Shown: positions 37,698 to 46,515, counted from the stretch's first letter. The stretch is DNA of 64,000 nucleotides from Hydrogenophaga borbori (GCF_003417535.1 NZ_QVLS01000012.1:124001-188000), one strand, 5' to 3'. The notes: generated by a model from the letters alone, not told the origin. Numbers and translations are program-made.

Positions 37698-37949
37698 ATG
37701 AGGCAATCGATGGAAGAGAAAGGCGCGCCACCACGACGGGGGCGCAAAGGTATTACGCGCGAGGACGTTCGGCGGGCTTGCGAGGCGCTGAATGCTCAAG
37801 GGCGTCAAATAGGCCCCACCAACGTGCGACTGGAACTGGGTAGAGGCAGCTACGGGACCATCGTCCGGATTCTTCGCGAACTCGGTTCCGTAGGCGCCGG
37901 CAAGCGCCGCAGTCGCACGGCGCTCCCGCTTGCTGCCGAGCCGTTCTGA
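37698..37949 (+). CDS. Small KfrA-N-domain DNA-binding protein
   Basis: An 83-residue basic protein carrying the KfrA N-terminal DNA-binding domain (GITREDVRRACEALNAQG, then IGPTNVRLELGRGSYGTIVRILREL), the HTH found in plasmid KfrA partition-associated proteins. The long coiled coil of full KfrA is absent, so it is a domain-only version. The frame is open far upstream, but ATG at 37698 starts the recognisable part. It is the last gene before attR and could control excision or maintenance. Confidence 0.8.
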   Translation: MRQSMEEKGAPPRRGRKGITREDVRRACEALNAQGRQIGPTNVRLELGRGSYGTIVRILRELGSVGAGKRRSRTALPLAAEPF

Positions 37950-37962
37950 CTATTTTGTTCAC

Positions 37963-37991
37963 CGCGACCCTCATTTCGAGGGTCGCGTTTT
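37963..37991 (+). terminator. Terminator after the KfrA-N-like gene
   Basis: CGCGACCCTC-ATTTC-GAGGGTCGCG (37963-37987) followed by TTTT, 14 bp after the stop codon. Confidence 0.9.
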
Positions 37992-38063
37992 GCGCATGTT
38001 CAAGCGGAGGCTGTCTTCGGCGCACCCACGCTATCGACAAAGGCCTCTGCGCTGTTACACTGG

Positions 38064-38086
38064 CTGTGACACAGAGCCGTGTAGCA
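38064..38086. repeat. Right putative integrase arm site
   Basis: On the minus strand it reads TGCTACACGGCT then CTGTGTCACAG, the inverted counterpart of 23026-23046. It lies 50 bp inside attR. Confidence 0.6.
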
Positions 38087-38135
38087 GGATGCGACTCGCC
38101 TTGGAGCGCGGAGCGAATTTTTGTGGCCGGTGGTC

Positions 38136-38152
38136 TCCCATCAGCCACCCCA
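38136..38152. repeat. attR: right copy of the 17-bp island repeat
   Basis: TCCCATCAGCCACCCCA, identical to the end of tRNA-His at 22933. Only this tRNA tail is present, so no second tRNA is made. Confidence 0.92.
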
Positions 38153-38220
38153 CCCTTTGAACCCCAGCATTCATGCGGCCTCCAGGCTGGTGTGGGTGCA
38201 TGCTGGGGGTGCACGATAAG

Positions 38221-38245
38221 AGCCTCGCTGACGCGGGGCTTTTTC
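38221..38245 (+). terminator. Original tRNA-His terminator, displaced by the island
   Basis: AGCCTCGC-TGAC-GCGGGGCT (38221-38240) then TTTT. Before integration it would have lain about 70 bp after the tRNA. Confidence 0.75.
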
Positions 38246-38518
38246 GTTGTGGCGGTGCGTTGAATCCCGTAGGCGACAAGCGAGGCCCGATGATGGCTGA
38301 GGCACTGGTGCTGGCTCGCCGTCATGGCCTGCTCGGAATGCCCTGCTTGATCGAGCGGCTCAGTTGGGTCGACTCCGCCAGGCCCTGCGCACACCTGCGC
38401 CCCGTTGCGGACGCCGATACCTTGTGGCAAAGGACGCGCACTGAGAAAGCCCACCCCCGGGGGCTTCAAGAGCCGGACGCGAAGGAAGCGCTGTCGGTAG
38501 GCCCTCCCCGTACTCCGT
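38246..38518. other. Intergenic stretch downstream of attR
   Basis: With the displaced terminator, 38153-38518 is about 365 bp without a gene I can support. Open frames on both strands show no family resemblance. Possibly decayed sequence between the island and the older integrase relic. Confidence 0.5.
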
Positions 38519-39061
38519 TCACACCGGGAACCGCGCCCCGATGGATTCCAGCGGCAGCCGCAGCCCGTTGGTGAGGTAGCTGACGGTCCGGTAGAACCCG
38601 GCGAGCATCAGCAACTCCATGATGGCGTTCTCGTTGAACCGCTCCTGCAGCTCCTGCCACAGGCCGTCGTCGATGTCGCAGGTTTCGTGGAGCGCATCGC
38701 AAAGGCGAATCAGCACACGGTCCTCGGGGGTCCAGCAGGCATCCTCGGCGGTGCCCGCAGCGGTCGAGTGGACCTGCTCGGGAGTCAGTCCTGCGTGTTG
38801 CGCGAAGGCCGTGACATGGACTCCCCACTCGTACTCCGATCGACATAGGGCGGTGGTCCGGTGGATGACGACCTCTCGTTGGCGGATGGTCAAGTTGCCT
38901 TTGTCGAGCAGCCCTCCCGCGAAGAACTTCTTGGCGAGGCGCGAGTCACGGGCCAGCGTGGCGAAGAGGTGAAGCGGGGGCTGCCCTTTCATCGTGCGGT
39001 CGATGATGGTGGCGACCTCGGGCTCGAACGGCGGAACGGCGGGGGCTACTCGCGTGGGCAT
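38519..39061 (-). CDS. Carboxymuconolactone decarboxylase / AhpD-like family protein
   Basis: A 180-residue all-helical protein of the CMD/AhpD fold. The core segment QREVVIHRTTALCRSEYEWGVH is the family signature (helix with Glu-Trp-x-x-His). A single Cys is present where AhpD peroxidases have CxxC, so classic peroxidase chemistry is uncertain. It is divergent from an HxlR regulator 32 bp away. Such pairs often respond to electrophile or oxidative stress; here that is inference. Confidence 0.85.
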   Translation of the reverse strand: MPTRVAPAVPPFEPEVATIIDRTMKGQPPLHLFATLARDSRLAKKFFAGGLLDKGNLTIRQREVVIHRTTALCRSEYEWGVHVTAFAQHAGLTPEQVHSTAAGTAEDACWTPEDRVLIRLCDALHETCDIDDGLWQELQERFNENAIMELLMLAGFYRTVSYLTNGLRLPLESIGARFPV

Positions 39062-39093
39062 GGCGTCTCCAGAGTTGCTGTATATTTTAAAGC

Positions 39094-39414
39094 ATGGTAC
39101 CTCGCATCGGCTCCCCCGCTCGCGGCTCTAAGTCTGGGCGTCCCATCATGGTCGCGCTCGACCTTCTGGGGCGGCGTACGGCGCTGCGCATCCTGTGGGA
39201 GCTGCGCGGAGACCCGTTGACATTCAGGGCGCTACAGGACGCATGCGAGACCAACTCGCGCTTGCTGAACACGCGGCTCGCCGAGTTGAAGGAGGCGGGG
39301 CTCGTGGAGCACGTCGCTGGGGGCTATCAACTGACTGCAGAAGGCCGGAAGCTGGGAGTGGCCCTTGAGCCGTTGACCTCATGGGCGACGGGCTGGGCGC
39401 GAAGACAGACGTAG
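39094..39414 (+). CDS. HxlR-family transcriptional regulator
   Basis: A 106-residue winged-helix protein: VALDLLGRRTALRILWELRG, TFRALQDACETNSRLLNTRL as the recognition part, and EHVAGGYQLTAEGRKL for the wing. HxlR proteins often sense aldehydes, quinones or redox state. It is divergent from the CMD-family gene; the short gap contains an AT-rich TATATTTTAAA core that probably carries both the promoters and its operator. Confidence 0.9.
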   Translation: MVPRIGSPARGSKSGRPIMVALDLLGRRTALRILWELRGDPLTFRALQDACETNSRLLNTRLAELKEAGLVEHVAGGYQLTAEGRKLGVALEPLTSWATGWARRQT

Positions 39415-39420
39415 CTGCCG

Positions 39421-39530
39421 CACCTGGCCTCGACCTGGGCTGCAGTCAAGCTGCACAGTTCCTGTTCGCGGGCCCCTGTGAAGAGGCCCAGGCTGATGAG
39501 GTCGGGGACGCAGCTGTGCGTAGGCCGCCG
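39421..39530 (-). pseudogene. Tyrosine-integrase fragment
   Basis: On the minus strand about 36 residues read LGLFTGAREQELCSLT and onward, which is the box I (catalytic Arg) region of a phage-type integrase. No start, no C-terminal His/Tyr region and no neighbours of an integrase remain; downstream it runs into the HxlR 3' end. It is a relic of an earlier integrated element and not part of the island integrase at 23052. Confidence 0.65.
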
Positions 39531-39532
39531 CT

Positions 39533-40369
39533 TCACAACAGCGCCGGAAACTTCTGCTTCGCGCGCTCCAGCTCGGGCAACAGCTTGTCCATGATGGCCG
39601 GAATGTCCATTCGGCTCGTTGCCACCGACAGGCTCATGGCCGCGATGGTGCGGCCTCGGCGGTCGAGTATGGGCACCGCGATCGAGCGCAGGCCGATCTC
39701 CAGTTCCTGGTCGCACAGCGCGTAACCCTGGCGCTGCGCCAGCTCCACTTGTTGCATCACCTTCGGCAGGCTGGTGATGGTTTTGACCGTGAGCGCGGGG
39801 CGGCCCATGCGGCTGAGCATGAAGCGCACCGCGTCGCGCGGCTGCCCGGCCAGCAGCACGCGCCCGGTGGCGCTGGCGTAGGCCGGCAGGCGCGCGCCCA
39901 CGCCCAGTCCCACCGATAGGCTGCGCCGGTGCGTGGCGCGGGCCACGAACACCGAGTCTTGCGAATCCAGTACCGCGATCGAAGCCGATTCCTTCGTGCG
40001 CTCGGCGGTGGTTTCCAGGATGGGCTGGGCCAATCGCGTGAGCGCGTCCGACACCACGAAGGCAGAGCCCAGGCGCAGCGCGCGCGCGGCGAGCTGGAAC
40101 TGACGGCCGTCCTGCGTGGCGTAGCCCAGGTGGCACAGGGTATGCAATGAACGGCGCACCGACGCCTTGGTGTGGCCTGTGACGTCGGCCAGCTCGGTGA
40201 GCGTGGCCCCGCTGCGCAACTGACCGAAGGCTTCGATGATGGCCAGCCCTTTTTCCAGCGCCATGACGTAGTCGCGCTCGCCGCGTTCGGCGCGTTCATC
40301 CGTTTCATGGCTCGCGCCGTCGGCAGGGGTGTCAGGAGAGGGTTTGGGTGAAGTTCGCATGGCGCACAT
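39533..40369 (-). CDS. tphR: IclR-family regulator, probable TphR
   Basis: A 278-residue IclR regulator: N-terminal HTH (ATLTELADVTGHTKASVRRSLHTL) and an effector domain similar to PcaR/PobR-type IclR proteins of aromatic catabolism. It is divergent from a terephthalate-type operon, as tphR is in Comamonas, where TphR activates tph genes with terephthalate. The start may be 40369 or 40360. The name rests on gene order. Confidence 0.8.
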   Translation of the reverse strand: MCAMRTSPKPSPDTPADGASHETDERAERGERDYVMALEKGLAIIEAFGQLRSGATLTELADVTGHTKASVRRSLHTLCHLGYATQDGRQFQLAARALRLGSAFVVSDALTRLAQPILETTAERTKESASIAVLDSQDSVFVARATHRRSLSVGLGVGARLPAYASATGRVLLAGQPRDAVRFMLSRMGRPALTVKTITSLPKVMQQVELAQRQGYALCDQELEIGLRSIAVPILDRRGRTIAAMSLSVATSRMDIPAIMDKLLPELERAKQKFPALL

Positions 40370-40383
40370 TTTGTTCGAATTCG

Positions 40384-40397
40384 TTGATGTGCATCAA
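40384..40397. promoter_or_regulatory. Inverted repeat between tphR and tphC
   Basis: TTGATG-TG-CATCAA, 14 bp upstream of tphR and 74 bp before tphC, next to a CGAATTCG palindrome. A plausible IclR-type operator. Confidence 0.5.
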
Positions 40398-40470
40398 GTG
40401 CGCGCCTAGACTGCGCCGCCGTGCCGGTGTTTGGCCGCCACGTTCTGCCCACCCCCAGTAGAGGAATGAC

Positions 40471-41463
40471 ATGAACTCCCCACGAATCACGCGACGCGCG
40501 CTGGCCGCGGCGTCGGTCGCCGCCGGCCTCAGCGCCGTGCTGCCCTTCAACGCGCAGGCCCAATCGGCAGCGGCACCCAAGGTGCTGCGCCTGGTGGTGC
40601 CGTTTCCGGCCGGTGGCACGGCCGACGTGCTACCGCGCGTGCTGGCGGAGAAGATGCGCGACGCCTATCCCGCCGGCATCGTGGTGGAGAACCGCACCGG
40701 CGCGGGCGGCAACATCGGCGGCGAGTTCGTCGCGCGCGCCGAGCCCGATGGCAGCACCTTGCTCGTATCGCCCCCGGGCCCGATCGCGATCAACCACCAC
40801 CTCTACAAGTCCATGCCGTTCGACCCCACCAAGTGGGTACCGGTGACCGTGGTGGCCACGGTGCCCAATGTGCTGGGCGTGTCGAACCGACTGCCCGTGA
40901 CCAACCTGGCAGAGTTCATCGCCTACCTCAAGGCCAACCCCGACAAGGTGACCTATGCCTCGCAAGGCAATGGGTCCACCTCGCACCTGACCGCCAACCT
41001 GTTCATGCAGCTCACGGGCACGCGCATGGTGCACATCCCCTACCGCGGCACCGCGCCCGCGCTCACGGACCTGGTCGGTGGCCAGGTCGACGTCTTCTTC
41101 GACAACATCGCGTCGTCGGCCCAGTACCACCAGGGCAAGCGCATCAAGGTGCTGGCCGTGGCCGACAGTCGCCGCTCCAAGGCCTTGCCCGACGTGCCGA
41201 GCTTTGCCGAGCTCAAGTTGCCCGACATGCAGGCCGTGACCTTCTTCAGCGTGGTGGCGCCCGCCGGCACGCCCGACGCCGTGGCCCAGCAGGTCCAGAA
41301 GCATTTCGCCGAAGCCATGGCCTTGCCCGACGTGCGCGAGAAGTTCGCCGCCCAAGGCGCCGAACCCGGTGGACAGACGCCCAAGCAGACGGCCGCCTTC
41401 ATCAAGGCCGAGTCAGACAAGTGGGCCCGCGTGATCAAGACCGCCAACGTGACCCTCGAGTAA
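40471..41463 (+). CDS. tphC: Tripartite tricarboxylate transporter substrate-binding protein, probable TphC
   Basis: A 330-residue periplasmic binding protein of the Bug/TctC family. The N-terminus [20 protein letters not shown] looks like a Tat-type signal ending near AQAQ. Family segments [40 protein letters not shown] and [20 protein letters not shown] are present. As first gene of the operon it should capture terephthalate for a TctAB membrane pair encoded elsewhere. Its TAA stop shares a base with the next ATG. Confidence 0.87.
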   Translation: MNSPRITRRALAAASVAAGLSAVLPFNAQAQSAAAPKVLRLVVPFPAGGTADVLPRVLAEKMRDAYPAGIVVENRTGAGGNIGGEFVARAEPDGSTLLVSPPGPIAINHHLYKSMPFDPTKWVPVTVVATVPNVLGVSNRLPVTNLAEFIAYLKANPDKVTYASQGNGSTSHLTANLFMQLTGTRMVHIPYRGTAPALTDLVGGQVDVFFDNIASSAQYHQGKRIKVLAVADSRRSKALPDVPSFAELKLPDMQAVTFFSVVAPAGTPDAVAQQVQKHFAEAMALPDVREKFAAQGAEPGGQTPKQTAAFIKAESDKWARVIKTANVTLE

Positions 41464-42707
41464 TGCCAGCCATGCCAGACGTGCAAACCATCCGGTGGAC
41501 CGATCGGCTCAGCCGCGTGCCCTACGCGGTCTATGCGGACGACGGCGTCCACGAGCAAGAGCAGGCGCGCGTGTTCAGAGGCGCCACCTGGAACTACCTC
41601 TGCCTGGACGCCGAGTTGCCCGAGGCCGGCAGCTACCGCACCACGCACGTGGGCGAGACGCCGGTGGTGGTGGTACGCGACGCCGATGGCGAGGTCTACG
41701 CTTTCGAGAACCGCTGTGCGCACCGCGGCGCCTTGATCGCGCTGGAGAAGTCAGGCAAGGCCGAGAGCTTTCAGTGCGTGTACCACGCCTGGAGCTACAG
41801 CCGCCAGGGCGACCTCACCGGCGTGGCCTTCGAGAAGGGTGTGAAGGGCCAGGGTGGCATGCCGCCGGATTTCTGCAAGGAAGACCACGGGCCGCGCAAG
41901 CTGCGCGTGGCCGTGTTCTGCGGCCTGGTGTTTGGCAGCTTCAGCGAAGAGGTGCCGCCGATCGAGGAGTACCTGGGGGAGGACATCTGCGCGCGCATCG
42001 AGCGCGTGCTGCACAAGCCAGTGAAGGTGATCGGCCGGTTCACGCAGGCCTTGCCCAACGACTGGAAGCTCTACGTGGAGAACGTGCGCGACAGCTACCA
42101 CGCGAGCCTGTTGCACCTGTTCTTCACCACCTTCGAGATCAACCGCCTCTCGCAAAAGGGTGGGGTGATCGTGGACGAGTCGGGCGGCAACCACGTGAGC
42201 TATTCGATGATCGATCCCTCGGCCAAGGACGCGTCGTACAAGGAGCAGGGCCTGCGTTCCGACCACGACCGCTACCGGTTGAAGGACCCGAGCCTGCTCG
42301 AAGGCTTCGACGAATGGCCCGATGGCGTCACGCTGCAGATCCTGTCGGTGTTCCCCGGCTTCGTGCTGCAGCAGATCCAGAACTGCCTGGCCGTGCGCCA
42401 GGTGGTGACCAAGGGCAAGGACCGCGCCGAATTGCACTGGGTCTACCTCGGCTTCGAGGACGACACGCCCGAGCGGCTGCGCGTGCGGCTCAAACAGTGC
42501 AACCTGGTGGGCCCGGCGGGCTTCATCTCCATGGAAGACGGCGCCGTGGGCGGCTTCGTGCAGCGCGGCATCGCTGGCGCGCGAGACCAGCAGGCCGTGG
42601 TGGCCATGGGCGGCGAGGTGGTGGCCTCGGGCGAAGGCCGTGCCACGGAGACCTCGGTGCGCGGCTTCTGGAAAGCCTACCGCCAGCACATGGGGGTGGC
42701 GTCGTGA
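41463..42707 (+). CDS. tphA2: Terephthalate 1,2-dioxygenase, oxygenase large subunit
   Basis: A 414-residue Rieske oxygenase alpha subunit. The [2Fe-2S] site is CAHRGALI followed by CVYHAWSY. The mononuclear iron site is in [18 protein letters not shown] (two His, with a later Asp). TphA2 has about this length. It starts in the stop of tphC (TAATG) and overlaps tphA3. The enzyme dihydroxylates terephthalate using electrons from TphA1. The complete gene order tphC-A2-A3-B-A1 favours terephthalate over other benzoate-type substrates. Confidence 0.87.
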   Translation: MPAMPDVQTIRWTDRLSRVPYAVYADDGVHEQEQARVFRGATWNYLCLDAELPEAGSYRTTHVGETPVVVVRDADGEVYAFENRCAHRGALIALEKSGKAESFQCVYHAWSYSRQGDLTGVAFEKGVKGQGGMPPDFCKEDHGPRKLRVAVFCGLVFGSFSEEVPPIEEYLGEDICARIERVLHKPVKVIGRFTQALPNDWKLYVENVRDSYHASLLHLFFTTFEINRLSQKGGVIVDESGGNHVSYSMIDPSAKDASYKEQGLRSDHDRYRLKDPSLLEGFDEWPDGVTLQILSVFPGFVLQQIQNCLAVRQVVTKGKDRAELHWVYLGFEDDTPERLRVRLKQCNLVGPAGFISMEDGAVGGFVQRGIAGARDQQAVVAMGGEVVASGEGRATETSVRGFWKAYRQHMGVAS

Positions 42708-43168
42708 TCGACCTGCTGAGCCTGATGGCCTTTCACGCGGCCTACGCCGACACCATCGATAGCGACCGCTTGGAGCAGTGGCCCGACTTCTTCGCGCCCG
42801 ATGCGCTCTACCGCATCACCCATGTGGAGAACGAGCAGCAGGGCCTGCCAGCCGGTATCGTCTGGGCCGACTCGCGAGCCATGCTCGAAGACCGTGTGGC
42901 CGCGCTGCGCGAGGCCAACATCTACGAGCGCCAGCGCTACCGCCACCTGCTGGGCGTGCCGGTGCTGGAGTCGGCCGAGGCGCCGTCGGCGCGCGCCCGA
43001 ACGCCGTTCATGGTGGCGCGCATCATGGCGCACGGCGAAACGCAGCTCTTCGCGACCGGCGTCTACCACGACCGTTTCATTCGGTTGGACGGCAAGCTGC
43101 TGCTGGCCGAGCGCGTGGCGGTGTGCGACAGCACCGTCACCGACACGCTCATGGCCTTGCCGCTGTGA
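42704..43168 (+). CDS. tphA3: Terephthalate 1,2-dioxygenase, small subunit
   Basis: A 154-residue beta subunit of the cystatin-like (NTF2-like) fold that structures the alpha3-beta3 oxygenase. Features: [20 protein letters not shown] and [15 protein letters not shown], a [11 protein letters not shown] segment and C-terminal strands. The GTG start overlaps the tphA2 stop (GTGA), indicating tight coupling. Length equals that of known TphA3. The presence of a beta subunit argues against isophthalate-type systems, which lack one. Confidence 0.87.
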   Translation: MIDLLSLMAFHAAYADTIDSDRLEQWPDFFAPDALYRITHVENEQQGLPAGIVWADSRAMLEDRVAALREANIYERQRYRHLLGVPVLESAEAPSARARTPFMVARIMAHGETQLFATGVYHDRFIRLDGKLLLAERVAVCDSTVTDTLMALPL

Positions 43169-43185
43169 ACGGCTGCGGGGCAGCG

Positions 43186-44142
43186 ATGAACAAGCCGCGC
43201 GTGGCCTTGAGCCTGGGCGATCCGAACGGCGTCGGCCCGGAGATCGCGCTCAAGGCCCTGGCCGAGCTGGCGCCCGAAGCGCGCGAGCGCCTCGTGGTCT
43301 ATGGGCCGGGCGAGGTGCTGCGCGCCACGGCACAAAGCCTGGGTCTGCAAGGCATGCTGGCCGGCCTGAAGCAGGTGCAGGTGGGCGGCCTGCCGAGGGG
43401 CGCGCACCGGCCCGGTCGCATCGACGCCGTCGCCGGCCGCAGCGCGGTGGCCAGCGCCAGCGCCGCCATTCAGGCCTGCCGTGCGGGGGAGGTGCAAGCC
43501 GTGGTGGCCGGCCCGCACCACGAGACCGCCATCGCGCAGGCCGGCATCGCGTTCAGCGGCTACCCCAGCCTGGTGGCCTCGGTGTGCGGACTCGGCGAAG
43601 ACGAGGTCTTCTTGTTGCTCATGGGCGGCGGCCTGCGCATCGTGCACGCCACGCTGCACGAAAGCGTGGAGCGCGCGCTGTCGCGGCTGAGTCCCGAGCT
43701 GGTGGCGGCGGCCGCGCGCGCCGGCGTGCGCGCCTGTCAGCGGCTGGGCCTGCCTCAGCCGCGCGTCGCGCTGTTCGGCATCAATCCGCACGCCTCCGAA
43801 GGGGGGCTGTTCGGTCCGCACGACGCGCGCTGCACCGTGCCCGCGGCGCGAGCGCTGCGCGAGCAGGGCCTGGACGTGGGTGAGCCGCAAGGCGCCGACG
43901 TGCTGTTGGCCGACCACGCGCGATGCCCGCACGACCTGTACGTGGCCATGTTCCACGACCAGGGCCACATCCCCATCAAGCTGCTGGCCCCGCAAGGCGC
44001 CAGCGCCCTGTCCATCGGCGCCGAGGTGCTGCTGGCCAGCACCGGCCATGGCAGCGCCATGGACATCGCCGGCACCGGCCGGGCGCGGCCCGATGCCTTG
44101 CTGCGCAGCCTGCGCCTGGTGCTGGACCCGTTGCGCGACTGA
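43186..44142 (+). CDS. tphB: 1,2-dihydroxy-3,5-cyclohexadiene-1,4-dicarboxylate dehydrogenase
   Basis: A 318-residue PdxA-family dehydrogenase that oxidatively decarboxylates the terephthalate cis-diol to protocatechuate. Family segments: [20 protein letters not shown], the metal-binding His in [24 protein letters not shown] and the metal-binding [12 protein letters not shown]. The ATG at 43186 lies 17 bp past tphA3; a GTG at 43165 overlapping the tphA3 stop is an alternative. PdxA for vitamin B6 is the paralogue; context decides. Confidence 0.87.
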   Translation: MNKPRVALSLGDPNGVGPEIALKALAELAPEARERLVVYGPGEVLRATAQSLGLQGMLAGLKQVQVGGLPRGAHRPGRIDAVAGRSAVASASAAIQACRAGEVQAVVAGPHHETAIAQAGIAFSGYPSLVASVCGLGEDEVFLLLMGGGLRIVHATLHESVERALSRLSPELVAAAARAGVRACQRLGLPQPRVALFGINPHASEGGLFGPHDARCTVPAARALREQGLDVGEPQGADVLLADHARCPHDLYVAMFHDQGHIPIKLLAPQGASALSIGAEVLLASTGHGSAMDIAGTGRARPDALLRSLRLVLDPLRD

Positions 44143-44161
44143 CCTTCTCCTTTCATTTGCC

Positions 44162-45166
44162 ATGAGCCACCAGATCCGCATCGTGGGCTCCGACGTGTGT
44201 TTCGGATGCGAGCCCGGAGAAACCATCCTCGACGCCGCGTTGAAGGCCGGCATCGAGATGCCGTATTCCTGCCGCAAGGGCGTGTGCGGCAACTGCGCCG
44301 CGCGCGTCGAGGGCGGCGACTTCGAGCGCGGCACCGTGTCCGCCGAAGCGACGCCGCCTGGTCAGGAACTGCTGTGCCAATGCCGCCCGCGCGCCGATCT
44401 GGCGATCGCGCCGTCGAGCTGGCGGCGCCTGGAGCCCGGCGCGCGCAAGCGCCTGCAGCTCAAGGTCTACCGCAACACCCTGGCCGCACCCGACGTCAGC
44501 CTGTTGCAGCTGCGCCTGCCGGCGGGTCAGCGCGCCAAGTTCCGCGCGGGACAGTACCTGCAGGTCCAGCTGCCCGATGGCGAACGGCGCAGCTACTCGA
44601 TGGCCAACCCGCCGCATGAAAGCGACGGCGTGCAACTGCACGTGCGGCACGTCGCGGGTGGGCGTTTCAGCGCCCTGGTGGCGGACCTCCAGCCCGGTGA
44701 CCTGCTCGATGTGGAGCTGCCGTTCGGCCAGGTGGACCTCGATCCCGAAGCCGGTGGCCCCTTGCTGTGCGTCTGTGGCGGAACCGGCTTCGCTCCGGTG
44801 AAATCCCTGCTCGACGATCTCGCGAAACGCAAGTCGGCGCGTTCCGTGACCCTGATCTGGGGCGCACGCGACCGCGCTGGCCTCTACCTGCTGGAGCACA
44901 CCGCCAAATGGGCCAGGGCCTTGCCGAACTGGCGCTTCGTGGCGGCGCTGGAGGACGGTGCAGAGGCGAAGGCCCTGGGCGCCTTCCATGGCAGGGTGGA
45001 CGCCGCCGTGCGGGCCCTGGCCAGCGAGCTGCCGCGCGGCGGCGAGGTCTACTGCTGCGGCGCGCCACCCATGGTGTCCGCCGTGCGTGCGGCCTGCGTC
45101 GACGCGATGCAACTGCCGGCCGAGCGGTTCCACGCCGACATCTTCGTGCCCGGCCCGGCGGGCTGA
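44162..45166 (+). CDS. tphA1: Terephthalate dioxygenase reductase component
   Basis: A 334-residue flavin reductase that passes electrons from NAD(P)H to TphA2. N-terminal plant-type [2Fe-2S] domain with SCRKGVCGNCAARV and LLCQCRP, then an FAD domain with RRSYSMANPP and a nucleotide domain with CVCGGTGFAPVKSLL and CCGAPPMV. Domain order (ferredoxin first) and length match TphA1. Last gene of the operon, 19 bp after tphB; convergent with the TRAP operon. Confidence 0.88.
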   Translation: MSHQIRIVGSDVCFGCEPGETILDAALKAGIEMPYSCRKGVCGNCAARVEGGDFERGTVSAEATPPGQELLCQCRPRADLAIAPSSWRRLEPGARKRLQLKVYRNTLAAPDVSLLQLRLPAGQRAKFRAGQYLQVQLPDGERRSYSMANPPHESDGVQLHVRHVAGGRFSALVADLQPGDLLDVELPFGQVDLDPEAGGPLLCVCGGTGFAPVKSLLDDLAKRKSARSVTLIWGARDRAGLYLLEHTAKWARALPNWRFVAALEDGAEAKALGAFHGRVDAAVRALASELPRGGEVYCCGAPPMVSAVRAACVDAMQLPAERFHADIFVPGPAG

Positions 45167-45186
45167 GTCCGCCGCGCGCGGGCGCC

Positions 45187-46515
45187 TCAGGTCAGCGCCA
45201 GCGACAGCACCGGAAACACCGCCACCAACAGCAGCACGAACAGCATCGCGGCCACGTAAGGCAGGGTGCCGCCGAAGATGGCCTCCACCGACACACGCGG
45301 ATCGTTCAAGGTGGACTTCACCGTGAACACCGAGATGCCGAAGGGCGGCGTGAGCAAGCCGATCTCCACCGCGAGCACGGTCAGCACGCCGAACTGGATG
45401 AGGTTGAAGCCGAGGTCGCTGGCGATGGGCACGGCCACGGGCGTCATGATCAGCAGGATGGAGCTGGAGTCCAGGATCATGCCGAGGAAGAGCACGATCA
45501 ACACGTAGATCAGCAGAAAACCATAGGGCCCCAGGCCGGCGTCCTGCACCAGGTCGCTGATGGCCACCGGGACGCCCGCCACCGACAGCATGCGGCTGTA
45601 GAAGCTCGCGGCGATCAGCAGGATCAGGATGGTGACCGAGACGCTGCCCGTTTCGTGCAGCACGCGCCAGAAGCGGCCCTGGCCCAGGCTGCGCCGCGCC
45701 AGCGCCACCACCAGCGCGCCGAACGCGCCGATGCCGCCGGCCTCGGTGGGGGTGAAGAAGCCGCTGTAGAGCCCGCCCAGCACCAGCGCCACCAGGGCCA
45801 CGATGGGCACCAGCTTGCCGGCCATCTGCGCGCCGCTCAGCAGTGGGCCGCTGGCGCGCTGCAGGGCCATGTCGCGCTGGCGCTTGAGGTCGAAGACCAT
45901 GCCGGGCGCGAAGGTGGCCATCAGCACGATCATCGTGACGAACACCGCGGCGAGCATGAAGCCCGGGATGATGCCGGCGATGAACAGCGTGCCGATGGAC
46001 TGCTCGGCGAGCACGCCGTAGATGATCATCAGCAGGCTGGGCGGGATCATCATGCCCAGCACCGAACTGCCCGCCACCGTGCCCGCCGCGAAGGCCGTGC
46101 GGTAGCCGTGTCGGGCCATCTCAGGCACGGCCACGCGGGTGAAGACGGCGGCCGAGGCGATGGACACGCCCGTGACCGCAGCGAACACGGTGTTGGCCGC
46201 CACCGTGGCCACGCCCAGTCCGCCGCGCACGCGGCGCAGCAGGGCTTCGGCCACCTCGAAGGTGTCCTTGCCCACGTTGGATATGGACACCAACAGGCCC
46301 ATCAGAACGAACAGCGGGATGGTGGCGAAGATGTAGTCGGCCACGCCGTTGTAGGCGGAAAGGTAGAGCAGGCGCATGGCCATCTCCACGTCCTCTCGCA
46401 TGAGCCAGATGCCTGCGAAGCCAATGCCGATGAGCGCCACGGCGATGTGAACGCCCAGCAGCACGAAGACCACGAGCGCACCGATCAGCAGCCCGCCAAA
46501 GACCAGTTCACTCAT
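45187..46515 (-). CDS. TRAP transporter large permease (DctM)
   Basis: A 442-residue inner-membrane protein with about 12 hydrophobic segments, of the DctM family that forms the ion-coupled channel of TRAP importers. Typical segments: GSSVLGMMIPPSLLMIIYGV and LYSGFFTPTEAGGIGAFGAL. It overlaps the end of the small permease gene by 8 bp. With DctP and DctQ it imports an organic acid into the cytoplasm. Confidence 0.93.
   Translation of the reverse strand: MSELVFGGLLIGALVVFVLLGVHIAVALIGIGFAGIWLMREDVEMAMRLLYLSAYNGVADYIFATIPLFVLMGLLVSISNVGKDTFEVAEALLRRVRGGLGVATVAANTVFAAVTGVSIASAAVFTRVAVPEMARHGYRTAFAAGTVAGSSVLGMMIPPSLLMIIYGVLAEQSIGTLFIAGIIPGFMLAAVFVTMIVLMATFAPGMVFDLKRQRDMALQRASGPLLSGAQMAGKLVPIVALVALVLGGLYSGFFTPTEAGGIGAFGALVVALARRSLGQGRFWRVLHETGSVSVTILILLIAASFYSRMLSVAGVPVAISDLVQDAGLGPYGFLLIYVLIVLFLGMILDSSSILLIMTPVAVPIASDLGFNLIQFGVLTVLAVEIGLLTPPFGISVFTVKSTLNDPRVSVEAIFGGTLPYVAAMLFVLLLVAVFPVLSLALT

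Larger units (their letters stand above)
22933..38152. mobile_element. Integrative genomic island in tRNA-His (15.2 kb)
   Basis: Supported by a 17-bp direct repeat at both ends, an integrase gene 102 bp inside the tRNA end, matching inverted putative arm sites near both ends, lower GC (about 58-60% by eye) and a content of replication-like, restriction-modification and unknown genes. No relaxase, coupling protein or type IV secretion gene is seen, so it is not a self-transmissible conjugative element; it may be mobilisable, a satellite or a remnant. Confidence 0.9.

Noticed and set aside
38173-38574. 133-residue plus-strand frame after attR
   Set aside because: It contains the displaced tRNA terminator and overlaps the CMD gene's 3' end; no family match.
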